Positions 1 through 8,170 of a stretch of 64,000 bases of DNA are shown one piece after another. The stretch's first letter is position 1, and each line of letters starts with the position of its first letter. Origin of the DNA: Halomonas sp. I5-271120 (GTDB lineage: Bacteria; Pseudomonadota; Gammaproteobacteria; Pseudomonadales; Halomonadaceae); NCBI RefSeq assembly GCF_030553075.1, contig NZ_CP130701.1:2852001-2916000 (forward strand), written 5' to 3'. A model generated the notes under the pieces. That model ran no database searches. It was not told the DNA's origin and worked only from the letters and a program-made list of their open reading frames with translations. The translations under genes and the position numbers were made by a program.

Positions 1-129
1 GGCCACCGCGCGGCGCGACAGCATCCACAGCGAGGCATCGCCGATCAAATGGCGCATGAAGCGCAGCGAGCGATTACCCTTGAGGGCATCGGGATGGGGC
101 ATGTAGCGCTGTAGGAAGCGGCGCGGCAT
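1..129 (-). CDS. DUF2062 family protein, N-terminal fragment
   Basis: The first 43 codons of a minus-strand gene that runs off the left edge. The translation begins MPRRFLQRYMPHPDALKGNR and continues with RFMRHLIGDASLWMLSRR, which matches the conserved N-terminus of DUF2062 proteins. These are small membrane proteins of unknown function that often sit beside comEC in gammaproteobacteria. Only the cytoplasmic N-terminal segment is visible; the membrane part lies outside the window. The ATG complement is at 127-129 with no strong ribosome site. It is transcribed divergently from comEC across a 129-bp gap. Confidence 0.7.
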   Translation of the reverse strand, partial: MPRRFLQRYMPHPDALKGNRSLRFMRHLIGDASLWMLSRRAVA

Positions 130-258
130 GGCAGGCTCGCAGGCGATGGGTGGTACGGATTACACGATCCGCAGCCATTATCCATACAAGCCATGCCCCT
201 CGCCACGGCTTCGGCCGGTTCGAGGGTGAGACAGGGCCAGGGAGGGCCGAAGACTGTC

Positions 259-2667
259 ATGCGTACCATGCGCAGTGGGCTTGGCATGCCGTTGGCGATC
301 GCCGCCATGGTAGGGGCCGGGCTCGCCATCCAAACACCGGACGGGCTCTTGGCGGCCTGGAGCGTGGCGGGGCTGCTGATTCTTGCGCGGTTGCCCCGGC
401 AGTGGCCTCACCTGGTGCTGTTCGTCACCGCCACCCTGGTCGGTGGCTCGCTGCTGCTGACGCGGGACGCCGAACTGCCCCGAGGCCTGGTCGGGCAAGA
501 GCTCCGGCTCGAGGGGCGCATCCTCGCCTATCAGGCCGGTCAACCGGCGAGCCGGCTGCGCTTTGCCGTAGATGATTGCCATACTCTGGAACCTGGCCTT
601 GCAAGCTGTGACGCCCTCGAGCGGGTGCGACTGTCGGTTTACGACGGCCCCGCCATGGCGGTGGGTGAGCGCTGGCGCCTGACGGTGCGGCTGCGCCCGC
701 CATCGGGTTTCGCCAACCCCGGCACCTTCGACTATCGCGCCTGGCTGTGGCGCGAGGGGCTGGGAGCAACCGGCTATGTGCGGCACTCACCGCCGGCCGA
801 GCGCCTGGCCGGCGCGCCTTTTTCACCTCGTCAGGCGGCTCTGACCTTTCTCGATAGCCATTATCCCGAAGGTCTTGGTCGCCGCTGGCTGGCGGCCCTG
901 ACGCTGGGAGCCGGTGAGCGACTCAATGATGATGACTGGGCGCTCTTGAATGCCAGTGGCACCACGCACCTGGTGGTGGTATCGGGGCTGCATGTGGGAC
1001 TGGTCGCGACCTGCGTTTTATGGCTGATGCGCGGTCTGGCCCGCTGGGTGACGCCCGGACGCTGGCGCATGGCGGTCTGGCCCTGGGTGCTGGCCGGCGC
1101 GGCGGCCGGCGGTTATGCCTGGCTGGCGGGTCTCGAGCCGCCTGCGCTTCGTGCCTTGATCATGACCCTGGTTGGCCTCTGGGTCGCCTGCGGGCGTCAC
1201 GCGCCCGGACCCTGGCAGGCCTGGTGGCTGGCGTTTTCGATGGTCGTGCTGGTCGACCCCCTGTCGCTCTGGCGACCGGGGCTGTGGCTGTCCTTTCTGG
1301 CCGTGGCCTGGCTCATCCTGATCTGGCAGGGGCGTTCCCGGCCCCAAGGCCTCAAGGGCTGGGCCTGGGCGCTGGTTCGCACCCAGCTACTGCTGGCCCC
1401 GCTTATGGCCGCCGCCGTGGTGATCGCCTTCGGACGGCTGGCGCCGGGGTCGGCCATCATCAATCTGCTGGCAGTCCCATGGGTCAGCATGCTGATGGTG
1501 CCGCTGGGTCTGCTGGTCTGGGTGCTAAGTGGGGTGCCGCCCCTGGCCCATGTCTGCTGGCTGCTTTTCGAGGCGTTGACGACGCTGCTGCATGCCGGCT
1601 TGAGCGACGCCGTGGCGGTCACGCCCTTGCTTTCGCTGCCAGCCTGGCAACGTCTGCCGGTGGCGCTGTGTCTCGCCGGTGTCGCCCTGGCCTGGGGGCT
1701 GCCGAGTGTGACACGGTCACTGCGAGTGGCGGTTTCACTGCTGATGGTTGCCGTGCCTGTCACCCTTGAGGCGCCGCTGCCTGCCCAAGGGAGTCTGCGG
1801 ATGCAGGTCTATGATGTGGGCCAGGGTCAGGCGATTGAACTGACGACTGACTCTCGCAGTACTGATATTCGCACCAGTATTCGGCCCCGTGCCGACGACA
1901 GCGTGAGTGACGGTACACAGGGTGGCCGTGATGGCGATGCTGATAACGGCATTCAGACAACGCGGCTCTTGTACGACACCGGGCCGCGTTTCAGCTCTGG
2001 CTTCATGCCGCTAGCCGGACTCTGGCCCCCTGGGCAGGCGTTCTCGCGGGTCATCGTTAGTCACGGCGATCAGGACCATGCGGGCGGCGTGCCGGCGCTT
2101 GCCGATCACCGGGTGGGCGAGTGGCTGGCGCCTAGCGGGGAGGCCATCGGGCACGACTCCCGCCCCTGCGTCGCCGGCCAGCGCTGGAGCAGCGGCGATG
2201 TTGACTTCCGGGTACTCTGGCCGCCGGCCGGGCCTCTCGATGCGCTTTCTGCCAACGATCGCTCCTGTGTGCTGATGGTGCGTCTCGGCGAACAGGCGAT
2301 ATTGATCACCGGTGATGCCGGGCGGGCGGTGGAACGTCGCCTGCTGTCCGCTCTGCCCGAGCGTATCGATGTGCTAGTCGCCGGGCACCATGGCAGCCGC
2401 ACCAGTTCGGGAGCGGCCTTCGCGACGGCGACGGATCCTCGCCAGGTCATCTTCAGTGCCGGGCGTGACAACCGTTTCGGTCACCCGGCCGCGGAGGTGG
2501 TGCGACGCTTTCGCCGACGGGGCAGTTGCCTTTGGAATACCGCGCTTGACGGGGCGGTGACGGTCACGCTGACCCCGGGCGAGGCGCCCGTGGTGACCGC
2601 CGAGCGCCAACCGAGCTGGCGACGCGGTGTCGATGGCGGCTGCCATGGGGTAGAATCTCGCCCCTAG
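259..2667 (+). CDS. comEC: ComEC/Rec2 DNA-uptake channel protein
   Basis: Inner-membrane channel that moves single-stranded DNA into the cytoplasm during natural transformation. About 800 residues. The N-terminal DUF4131-like part is followed by the multi-helix Competence domain, with THLVVVSGLHVGL near residue 230 and many hydrophobic segments to about 500. A C-terminal metallo-beta-lactamase fold follows, with DVGQGQ near 517, SHGDQDHAGG near 601 and GHHGS near 708. I chose the ATG at 259 because GGAGGG precedes it; an ATG at 193 is open but has no ribosome site, and 268 is also possible. The beta-lactamase part carries an acidic insertion of about 40 residues after DVGQGQAIEL, rich in D, R, S and T. 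No other competence gene is in the window, so uptake ability cannot be judged. Confidence 0.9.
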   Translation: MRTMRSGLGMPLAIAAMVGAGLAIQTPDGLLAAWSVAGLLILARLPRQWPHLVLFVTATLVGGSLLLTRDAELPRGLVGQELRLEGRILAYQAGQPASRLRFAVDDCHTLEPGLASCDALERVRLSVYDGPAMAVGERWRLTVRLRPPSGFANPGTFDYRAWLWREGLGATGYVRHSPPAERLAGAPFSPRQAALTFLDSHYPEGLGRRWLAALTLGAGERLNDDDWALLNASGTTHLVVVSGLHVGLVATCVLWLMRGLARWVTPGRWRMAVWPWVLAGAAAGGYAWLAGLEPPALRALIMTLVGLWVACGRHAPGPWQAWWLAFSMVVLVDPLSLWRPGLWLSFLAVAWLILIWQGRSRPQGLKGWAWALVRTQLLLAPLMAAAVVIAFGRLAPGSAIINLLAVPWVSMLMVPLGLLVWVLSGVPPLAHVCWLLFEALTTLLHAGLSDAVAVTPLLSLPAWQRLPVALCLAGVALAWGLPSVTRSLRVAVSLLMVAVPVTLEAPLPAQGSLRMQVYDVGQGQAIELTTDSRSTDIRTSIRPRADDSVSDGTQGGRDGDADNGIQTTRLLYDTGPRFSSGFMPLAGLWPPGQAFSRVIVSHGDQDHAGGVPALADHRVGEWLAPSGEAIGHDSRPCVAGQRWSSGDVDFRVLWPPAGPLDALSANDRSCVLMVRLGEQAILITGDAGRAVERRLLSALPERIDVLVAGHHGSRTSSGAAFATATDPRQVIFSAGRDNRFGHPAAEVVRRFRRRGSCLWNTALDGAVTVTLTPGEAPVVTAERQPSWRRGVDGGCHGVESRP

Positions 2668-2717
2668 ATGACCGTCGATGGCGTCCCCGGCGGTCATGGC
2701 ATTTGGGAGACTCTGAT

Positions 2718-3380
2718 ATGGATATGCTCGGCGCACTGGAGGTCGGTGGTTGGTTGATGTTGCCGCTGCTGGGCTGTTCCTTGGTCGCTACCGTGATCAT
2801 CATCGAGCGGCTGTGGACCTTGCGAGCTGCTCGCATCGCCCCGGCAGGGCTGGGCGGAGAGGTCTGCGCCCTGGTCGCTCAGGGGCAGGTCAATCTTTAC
2901 TGGCTGGAAAGCCACTCACCGCTGGGTGGCGTGCTGGCCGCCGGGCTTCGCAATGCTCGGCTCGGCCATGATCAGGTGCGTGCCCGGCTGCAGGAGGCGG
3001 CCGTCGCAGTGATCCATGACATGGAGCGCTTCCTGAGCCCGTTGGGTACCATCGCCGCGATCACGCCGCTGATTGGCCTGCTGGGCACCGTGGTCGGGAT
3101 GATCGAGGTGTTCTCGGTGCTGGTCAGTGCCCAGGGGGCCGGGCGCACCGCAGAGCTTGCCGGCGGGATTTCCCAGGCATTGATGACCACCGCCGCGGGC
3201 CTGACGGTGGCGATACCGGCGCTGATGTTTCACCGTTTCTTCCAGCGCCGGGTCGAGGACATCACCGTGCGCATGGAGCAGCAGGCCAGCCAGCTGGTGG
3301 AGTTCCTGGCCCACTACCCGGGCGAGTTGACCCTCACCGAGCGTGACGAGGCCTTGGGTCAGGGAGTTCGCGGCGCATGA
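2718..3380 (+). CDS. exbB: ExbB/TolQ family proton-channel subunit
   Basis: MotA/TolQ/ExbB-type inner-membrane subunit of a proton-driven energising complex, 220 residues. One hydrophobic segment lies at about 12-32. The conserved pair of membrane segments begins at about 105 (LSPLGTIAAITPLIGLLGTV) and about 155, with GGISQALMTTAAGL in the last. The ATG at 2718 follows GGGAG at 8 nt; a TTG at 2703 is open but less likely. Its stop overlaps exbD by ATGA, and the pair leads straight into msbA, a placement also found in Pseudomonas. No TonB or TolR-TolA partner lies here, so the client protein is unknown. Confidence 0.88.
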   Translation: MDMLGALEVGGWLMLPLLGCSLVATVIIIERLWTLRAARIAPAGLGGEVCALVAQGQVNLYWLESHSPLGGVLAAGLRNARLGHDQVRARLQEAAVAVIHDMERFLSPLGTIAAITPLIGLLGTVVGMIEVFSVLVSAQGAGRTAELAGGISQALMTTAAGLTVAIPALMFHRFFQRRVEDITVRMEQQASQLVEFLAHYPGELTLTERDEALGQGVRGA

Positions 3381-3805
3381 AGTTTCCGCGCCGTCACCGG
3401 GAGCCGGTGGAGATCAACCTGACGCCCCTGATCGATGTGGTGTTTCTGCTGTTGATCTTCTTTATGGTCTCGACCACCTTCGAGACCCGCCAGGCTCTGG
3501 AACTCGAACTTCCCGAAAGCGCTAGTGCGGCGCCGGCCGATACCGCGCCGGTGGTGCTTTCGATCAGTGCTGCCGGCGACTATCGGCTCGGAGAGACATC
3601 CGTCGATCAGCGTGACCTGGCGGCGGCGCTGGCCACCCAGGCCGATGCTGCCCGCGACCATGGGCTCGTGATCGAGGCCGATGGGCGGGTCGCCCACCGC
3701 CGAGTGGTGGCCGCTCTCGATCAGGCTGCTGCCCTGGACATTACCCGTGTGCGCATCGCGACTCGCGAAGCAAACGACAGTACCAATCAAGCGGAGACAC
3801 CGTGA
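3377..3805 (+). CDS. exbD: ExbD/TolR family protein
   Basis: Partner of the preceding ExbB: a single-span inner-membrane protein with a periplasmic domain, 142 residues. The N-terminus contains EINLTPLIDVVFLLLIFF, with the membrane aspartate expected to carry protons at D20, equivalent to D25 of E. coli ExbD. The rest is the periplasmic ExbD domain. It overlaps exbB and msbA by 4 nt each, which points to coupled translation. A second, separate ExbB/ExbD pair lies at 37661-38594 in the TonB2 operon. Confidence 0.88.
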   Translation: MKFPRRHREPVEINLTPLIDVVFLLLIFFMVSTTFETRQALELELPESASAAPADTAPVVLSISAAGDYRLGETSVDQRDLAAALATQADAARDHGLVIEADGRVAHRRVVAALDQAAALDITRVRIATREANDSTNQAETP

Positions 3806-5541
3806 CCTACGACTCAGGATGGGCTCTCTACAAGCGCCTGCTCGACTATGTCAGGCCCTATTGGCGTTCTTTCATGCTGGCCGTGTTCGGCTATGCCATT
3901 TACGCCGCGTCCAGCACGGCCCTGGCGGAGATGATGAAGCGCCTGATCGATGGTATTCAGAACCCGGATGCGGCCTTCCGCCTTTTCCTGCCGATGTTCG
4001 TGGTGGGCATGTTCGCAGCCCGTGGGCTGGGGACCTTTCTTGGCACCTACTTCATGAGCCAGGTGGCGCGCAACGTGGTGCACGCCCTGCGCTGCGATGT
4101 CTTCAATCACATGCTGCACCTGCCGGGGCGCTTCTTCGATGAGCATTCCAGCGGTCAGTTGGTCTCACGAGTGACCTACCACGTTGAACAGGTCACCGGG
4201 GCGGCCAGTAACGCCATCACCGTGATCCTGCGCGAGGGGCTCTTCGTGCTCGGTCTGCTGGGGTACCTGCTGTGGACCAATGCGATGTTGACCCTGGTGT
4301 TCATGGCGGTCACGCCGCTGATCGGGCTGGTCGTCAGCTATGCCAGCAAACGCTTTCGGCGCCTGTCCCGGCGCATACAGCGCTCCATGGGTGATGTGAC
4401 CCACGTGGCCTCCGAGGCGCTGTCGGGTTATCGCGTGGTCCGTACCCATGGCGCTGAGGCCTATGAGAAGCGTCGCTTCGCCAAGGCCAGCGATGACAAC
4501 CGCCGCCAGAGCATGAAGGAGGCGTTGACCAAGGGCATCAGCACGCCGGTCATTCAGCTGTTGGTTGCACTGGCCCTGGCGGGGCTTGTCTGGCTGGCCA
4601 TGTCGCCGGCCCTGCTCGATGACATGACGCCGGGCGAGTTCGTGGCCTTCATCACCGCGGCCTCGCTGATGGCCAAGCCCGTGCGCCAGCTCACCGACGT
4701 CAATAGCGTCATCCAGAAGGGCATCGCTGCGTCTGGCGAGCTGTTTGGCCTGATCGCGGAGCCGGCCGAACCCGACCAGGGAACCACCGAGCCGGGCCGC
4801 CTGACGGGGAGGGTTCTCTTCGAGGGCGTGCGTTTTGCCTACGCCGAGGGCCAGAACGAGGTACTGAAAGGCATCGATCTCGATGTCGCGCCGGGCCAGA
4901 TGATCGCCATCGTCGGTCGCTCCGGCAGTGGTAAGTCCACCCTGGTCAACCTGCTGCCGCGTTTCTATCGGCCCTGCGAGGGCGCTATCACTCTCGATGG
5001 GGTGGCACTGGATGATTTCAAGCTGTCACCGCTGCGTCGTCAGATTGCGCTGGTGTCCCAGCAGGTCACCTTGTTCAATACCACGATCGGCCAGAACATC
5101 GCCTATGGCGTCGATGATCCTGATCAGGACGCCGTTGAAGCCGCCGCTCGTGCCGCCTTCGCCCATGATTTCATCATGGAACTGCCGAAAGGCTACGACA
5201 CCCCGGTGGGCGACAACGGCGTCATGCTGTCCGGCGGCCAGCGCCAGCGGCTGGCGATTGCACGGGCGATCTTCAAGGATGCGCCGCTGCTGATTCTCGA
5301 TGAGGCCACCTCGGCGCTGGATAGCGAGTCCGAGCGCTATATCCAGAAAGCCCTGGAAGAAGTCTGTCGTGGTCGGACCACCTTCGTCATTGCGCACCGG
5401 CTCTCGACCATCGAGCGCGCCGATCGCATTCTGGTGATGGAGCAGGGCGAGATCGTCGAGCAGGGCAGCCATGCCGAGCTGCTCGCCCGCGAGGGCGCCT
5501 ATGCCGCCCTGCATCAGCTGCAGTTTCAGGAAACGCCATGA
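3802..5541 (+). CDS. msbA: Lipid A export ABC transporter MsbA
   Basis: Fused-half ABC exporter that flips lipid A-core across the inner membrane using ATP, 579 residues (E. coli 582). The N-terminal six-helix domain covers about 1-320. The nucleotide-binding domain has Walker A GRSGSGKST near 372, signature LSGGQRQRL near 477 and Walker B LLILDEATSALD near 495, followed by the H-loop in FVIAHRLSTIE. Translation starts at a GTG that overlaps the exbD stop. The next gene is lpxK, the usual msbA-lpxK pairing. Confidence 0.95.
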   Translation: MTYDSGWALYKRLLDYVRPYWRSFMLAVFGYAIYAASSTALAEMMKRLIDGIQNPDAAFRLFLPMFVVGMFAARGLGTFLGTYFMSQVARNVVHALRCDVFNHMLHLPGRFFDEHSSGQLVSRVTYHVEQVTGAASNAITVILREGLFVLGLLGYLLWTNAMLTLVFMAVTPLIGLVVSYASKRFRRLSRRIQRSMGDVTHVASEALSGYRVVRTHGAEAYEKRRFAKASDDNRRQSMKEALTKGISTPVIQLLVALALAGLVWLAMSPALLDDMTPGEFVAFITAASLMAKPVRQLTDVNSVIQKGIAASGELFGLIAEPAEPDQGTTEPGRLTGRVLFEGVRFAYAEGQNEVLKGIDLDVAPGQMIAIVGRSGSGKSTLVNLLPRFYRPCEGAITLDGVALDDFKLSPLRRQIALVSQQVTLFNTTIGQNIAYGVDDPDQDAVEAAARAAFAHDFIMELPKGYDTPVGDNGVMLSGGQRQRLAIARAIFKDAPLLILDEATSALDSESERYIQKALEEVCRGRTTFVIAHRLSTIERADRILVMEQGEIVEQGSHAELLAREGAYAALHQLQFQETP

Positions 5542-6596
5542 CGGTGTGGAGCCGGGTCAGCGAACGTCTCGGCGAGGCGCTGCTGGCCGCCTGGTACGGC
5601 GATGCTGCCTGGCTTGGCCTGCTGCGGCCGTTGGAGGCTCTTTATCGCCGCCAGGTGGTTCGTCGTCTGGCCGATTTTCAGTCCGGCAAACGGCCGGTCC
5701 ATCATCCCGGCGTGCCGGTGGTGGTGGTCGGCAACCTGACGCTGGGTGGGACCGGCAAGTCGCCGCTGGTGGCCTGGCTGGCGCGGTATCTCGCCGAGCA
5801 GGGCTATTGTCCGGGCATTCTGTCGCGCGGCTATGGCGGCGAGAGCGCCGACTACCCGCTGCGCGTCACCGCCTCGACAGCGGTCGATGTCTGCGGCGAT
5901 GAGCCGCTGATGCTGGCGGCCCAGACCGGCGTGCCGGTCGTGGTCGACCCCAAGCGCGCCCGCGGCGCCGAGCGGCTGCTCGACGAGGGCTGCGATATCC
6001 TGATCAGTGATGATGGCCTGCAGCATCTGGCGCTGGGGCGTGACCTGGAACTGGTGGTGGTCGACGGACAACGTGGCTTTGGCAATGGCCGCTGCCTGCC
6101 GGCGGGGCCGCTGCGCGAGCCGCTCGCAAGGCTTGAGAGCGTCGATGCGCTGGTGGTCAACGGTGCCGATCCCGGTGACGTGGCGGGGGCCGAAGGAGCC
6201 GAGCAGCGCTTCAGCATGACCCTTGATCCGGTTGCCTGGCGACGGCTCAGCGACGATCAGCGCCTGCCGCTGTCGCCGTTGCCTTTCGCCTGCGACGTGC
6301 ATGGCCTGGCCGGCATCGGCAACCCGCCGCGCTTTTTCGCGACCCTCGAGGGGCTGGGATTAAAGGTGGCGCCGCATCCCAAGCCTGATCATCATCGTTT
6401 CACGTCGCAGGATCTGCGCTTTGACGATGAAGCGCCGGTGGTGATGACCGCCAAGGATGCCGTCAAGTGCCGTGGCTTCGCCGATGCGCGCTGCTGGGCG
6501 CTGGACGTGGAAGCCCGTCCGTCGGCCGGCTTTATCGAATGGTTTGCCACGCAACTCGATGCGCTGACGCGCGTCGCGCAAGGGGAAAGACAATGA
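5538..6596 (+). CDS. lpxK: Tetraacyldisaccharide 4'-kinase LpxK
   Basis: Phosphorylates the 4' position of the tetraacyldisaccharide precursor to make lipid IVA, at the inner face of the inner membrane. 352 residues (E. coli 328). It has the atypical P-loop GNLTLGGTGKSPLV at about 65-78 and the family motifs SRGYGG, CGDEPLML and ISDDGLQHLAL. The start overlaps the msbA stop (ATGA). The C-terminal part carries MTAKDAVKC, typical of LpxK. Confidence 0.95.
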   Translation: MTVWSRVSERLGEALLAAWYGDAAWLGLLRPLEALYRRQVVRRLADFQSGKRPVHHPGVPVVVVGNLTLGGTGKSPLVAWLARYLAEQGYCPGILSRGYGGESADYPLRVTASTAVDVCGDEPLMLAAQTGVPVVVDPKRARGAERLLDEGCDILISDDGLQHLALGRDLELVVVDGQRGFGNGRCLPAGPLREPLARLESVDALVVNGADPGDVAGAEGAEQRFSMTLDPVAWRRLSDDQRLPLSPLPFACDVHGLAGIGNPPRFFATLEGLGLKVAPHPKPDHHRFTSQDLRFDDEAPVVMTAKDAVKCRGFADARCWALDVEARPSAGFIEWFATQLDALTRVAQGERQ

Positions 6597-6817
6597 TGGA
6601 TAAGGAATTGCTGGCCATGCTGGTCTGTCCACAGTGCCAGGGCAAGCTCAAGTACGACCGTGAACACGCAGAGCTCAAGTGCCACTTCGATGGCCTGGCG
6701 TACCCGGTCCGCGACGACATTCCGGTCATGCTGGCCGAGGAAGCTCGGGTCATGGACGTCGACGAGAAGCTCGGCAAGGCGGCTCCGAATCGTGGTGAGG
6801 CAGGGGGGCAGGCATGA
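6593..6817 (+). CDS. ycaR: Trm112-like small protein (YcaR family)
   Basis: A 74-residue protein of the Trm112/UPF0434 family, which sits between lpxK and kdsB in many gammaproteobacteria. It starts [19 protein letters not shown], with a CPxC pair and a later single cysteine in [20 protein letters not shown]. The family fold resembles a zinc ribbon; the bacterial role is not established. It starts at the ATG at 6593 (or the adjacent one at 6596) behind AGGGG, overlapping lpxK by 4 nt and kdsB by 4 nt. The acidic tail past residue 55 is not conserved. Confidence 0.85.
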   Translation: MMDKELLAMLVCPQCQGKLKYDREHAELKCHFDGLAYPVRDDIPVMLAEEARVMDVDEKLGKAAPNRGEAGGQA

Positions 6818-7692
6818 GCGACTTCGTCGCCGTGATCCCGGCTCGCTTTGCCTCCAGCCGGCTGCCTGGCAAGCCGTTGCTCGACATCGCCGGTGAGCCT
6901 ATGGTGGTCCGGGTCTGGCGCCAGGCCCTGGCCAGCCAGGCAAGCCGTGTGGTGGTGGCCACCGATGACCCGCGCATTAGCGAGGTAGCCGAGGAGGCCG
7001 GCGCCGAGGTGGTGATGACCGCCGCCAACCATCCTTCCGGCACCGACCGGCTCGCCGAAGTCGCTGAACGATTGGGGCTCGCCGAGGATGCCATCCTGGT
7101 CAACGTCCAGGGGGATGAGCCGCTGTTGCCGCCGGCCCTGATCGACCAGGTGGCCGCGCGACTCGAGGAGGACGCTGATGCGTCCATCGCGACCCTGGGC
7201 GAGTCGATCAGCGACGTTGAGATGCTGTTCAACCCCAATGTGGTCAAGGTGGTGCGAGACTTCGCCGGCCGCGCCCTGTATTTCTCCCGCGCGCCTATCC
7301 CTTGGGATCGAGAGGCGTGGGATCGGGAAACGTGGGATCGGGAGGCCTTCGCCAGCCGGCCGGAACTGCTTGCACAGGATGCCTGGCTGCGCCACATCGG
7401 CCTTTATGCCTACCGCGCCAGCTTCCTGGCCGCCTATCGCCACTGGGCCCCGGCGCCGCTGGAACAGCTGGAACAGCTCGAGCAACTGCGCGCCCTGCAG
7501 CACGGGCACCGTATCCAGGTCGCCCTGGCCGGCGAGCCGCATCCCGCCGGCGTCGATACCCAGGCAGACCTTGAGCGGGTGCGCGCCCTGTTCGCGGACA
7601 CCGCCGCCCAGTCTGCCGGCACTCAACCAGAAAACATTCCATCAGAAAACGTCTCACCAGAAGACATTTCACCAAAGAAGAAGGAGCGCTGA
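6814..7692 (+). CDS. kdsB: CMP-Kdo synthetase KdsB with repeat insertions
   Basis: 3-deoxy-manno-octulosonate cytidylyltransferase: activates Kdo with CTP for addition to lipid A. 292 residues, longer than E. coli KdsB (248). The N-terminal nucleotide-binding motif [14 protein letters not shown] is at 8-21, followed by [25 protein letters not shown] and NVQGDEPLL. The extra length has two visible sources. The conserved IPWDR loop is expanded into three pentapeptides ([15 protein letters not shown]; 7303-7347). The C-terminus ends in a tail built from 15-bp repeats (7630-7674) plus PKKKER. Both are in frame, so the enzyme should be intact unless the loop insertion disturbs it. Confidence 0.95.
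   Translation: MSDFVAVIPARFASSRLPGKPLLDIAGEPMVVRVWRQALASQASRVVVATDDPRISEVAEEAGAEVVMTAANHPSGTDRLAEVAERLGLAEDAILVNVQGDEPLLPPALIDQVAARLEEDADASIATLGESISDVEMLFNPNVVKVVRDFAGRALYFSRAPIPWDREAWDRETWDREAFASRPELLAQDAWLRHIGLYAYRASFLAAYRHWAPAPLEQLEQLEQLRALQHGHRIQVALAGEPHPAGVDTQADLERVRALFADTAAQSAGTQPENIPSENVSPEDISPKKKER
7303..7347 (+). repeat. Three tandem 15-bp units inside kdsB
   Basis: Units 7303-7317, 7318-7332 and 7333-7347 differ at only a few positions and each encodes W-D-R-E-A/T. They expand the conserved IPWDR segment of KdsB by two pentapeptides compared with the E. coli sequence as I recall it. Confidence 0.85.
7630..7674 (+). repeat. Three 15-bp units at the kdsB 3' end
   Basis: Units 7630-7644, 7645-7659 and 7660-7674 begin GAAAAC, GAAAAC and GAAGAC. 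They encode [10 protein letters not shown] and EDISP and form a non-conserved hydrophilic tail of the enzyme. Confidence 0.75.
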
Positions 7693-7693
7693 G

Positions 7694-8170
7694 ATGCGCG
7701 TGCTGTTCGTCTGCCTCGGCAACATCTGCCGCTCGCCGACCGCCGAGGGCATGCTGCGCCACAAGCTCGAGGCGGCAGGCCTTGCCGAGAGCGTGACTAT
7801 CGATTCCTGTGGGACCGGCGACTGGCATGTGGGCAAGGCGCCGGATCGCCGCGCCACCGCAGCCGCTGCCACCCGGGGTATCGATCTTAGCGGCCTGCGG
7901 GCGCGCCAGCTCGAGCGCGCCGACTTCGAGCGCTTCGATTACCTGTTGGCCATGGATCATGACAATTTGGCCGATTTATTGGCGATGCGTCCCAGCGACT
8001 GTGACGCCCACGTCGGACTCTTTCTCGATTTTGCCGGCCGTGAAGGAGCAGCGGTGCCGGACCCCTACTACGGCGGTGAAGACGGCTTCGGCGAAGTGCT
8101 GGATCTGGTCGAGGCCGCCGCCGATGGGCTCATCGAGGTCCTGCACAAGCGGCTGGACTCGACATCGTGA
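7694..8170 (+). CDS. Low-molecular-weight protein tyrosine phosphatase
   Basis: Cytoplasmic phosphatase of the low-Mr PTP/arsenate reductase superfamily, 158 residues. The P-loop is at the N-terminus, VCLGNICRS, with the nucleophile C7 and R13. The general-acid loop is VPDPYYGG with D123. The ATG at 7694 follows AAGGAG and lies one base after the kdsB stop. Its last four bases overlap murB. Family members dephosphorylate tyrosine kinases of exopolysaccharide synthesis or other targets; here the neighbours are LPS and peptidoglycan genes, but the substrate cannot be told. Confidence 0.9.
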   Translation: MRVLFVCLGNICRSPTAEGMLRHKLEAAGLAESVTIDSCGTGDWHVGKAPDRRATAAAATRGIDLSGLRARQLERADFERFDYLLAMDHDNLADLLAMRPSDCDAHVGLFLDFAGREGAAVPDPYYGGEDGFGEVLDLVEAAADGLIEVLHKRLDSTS

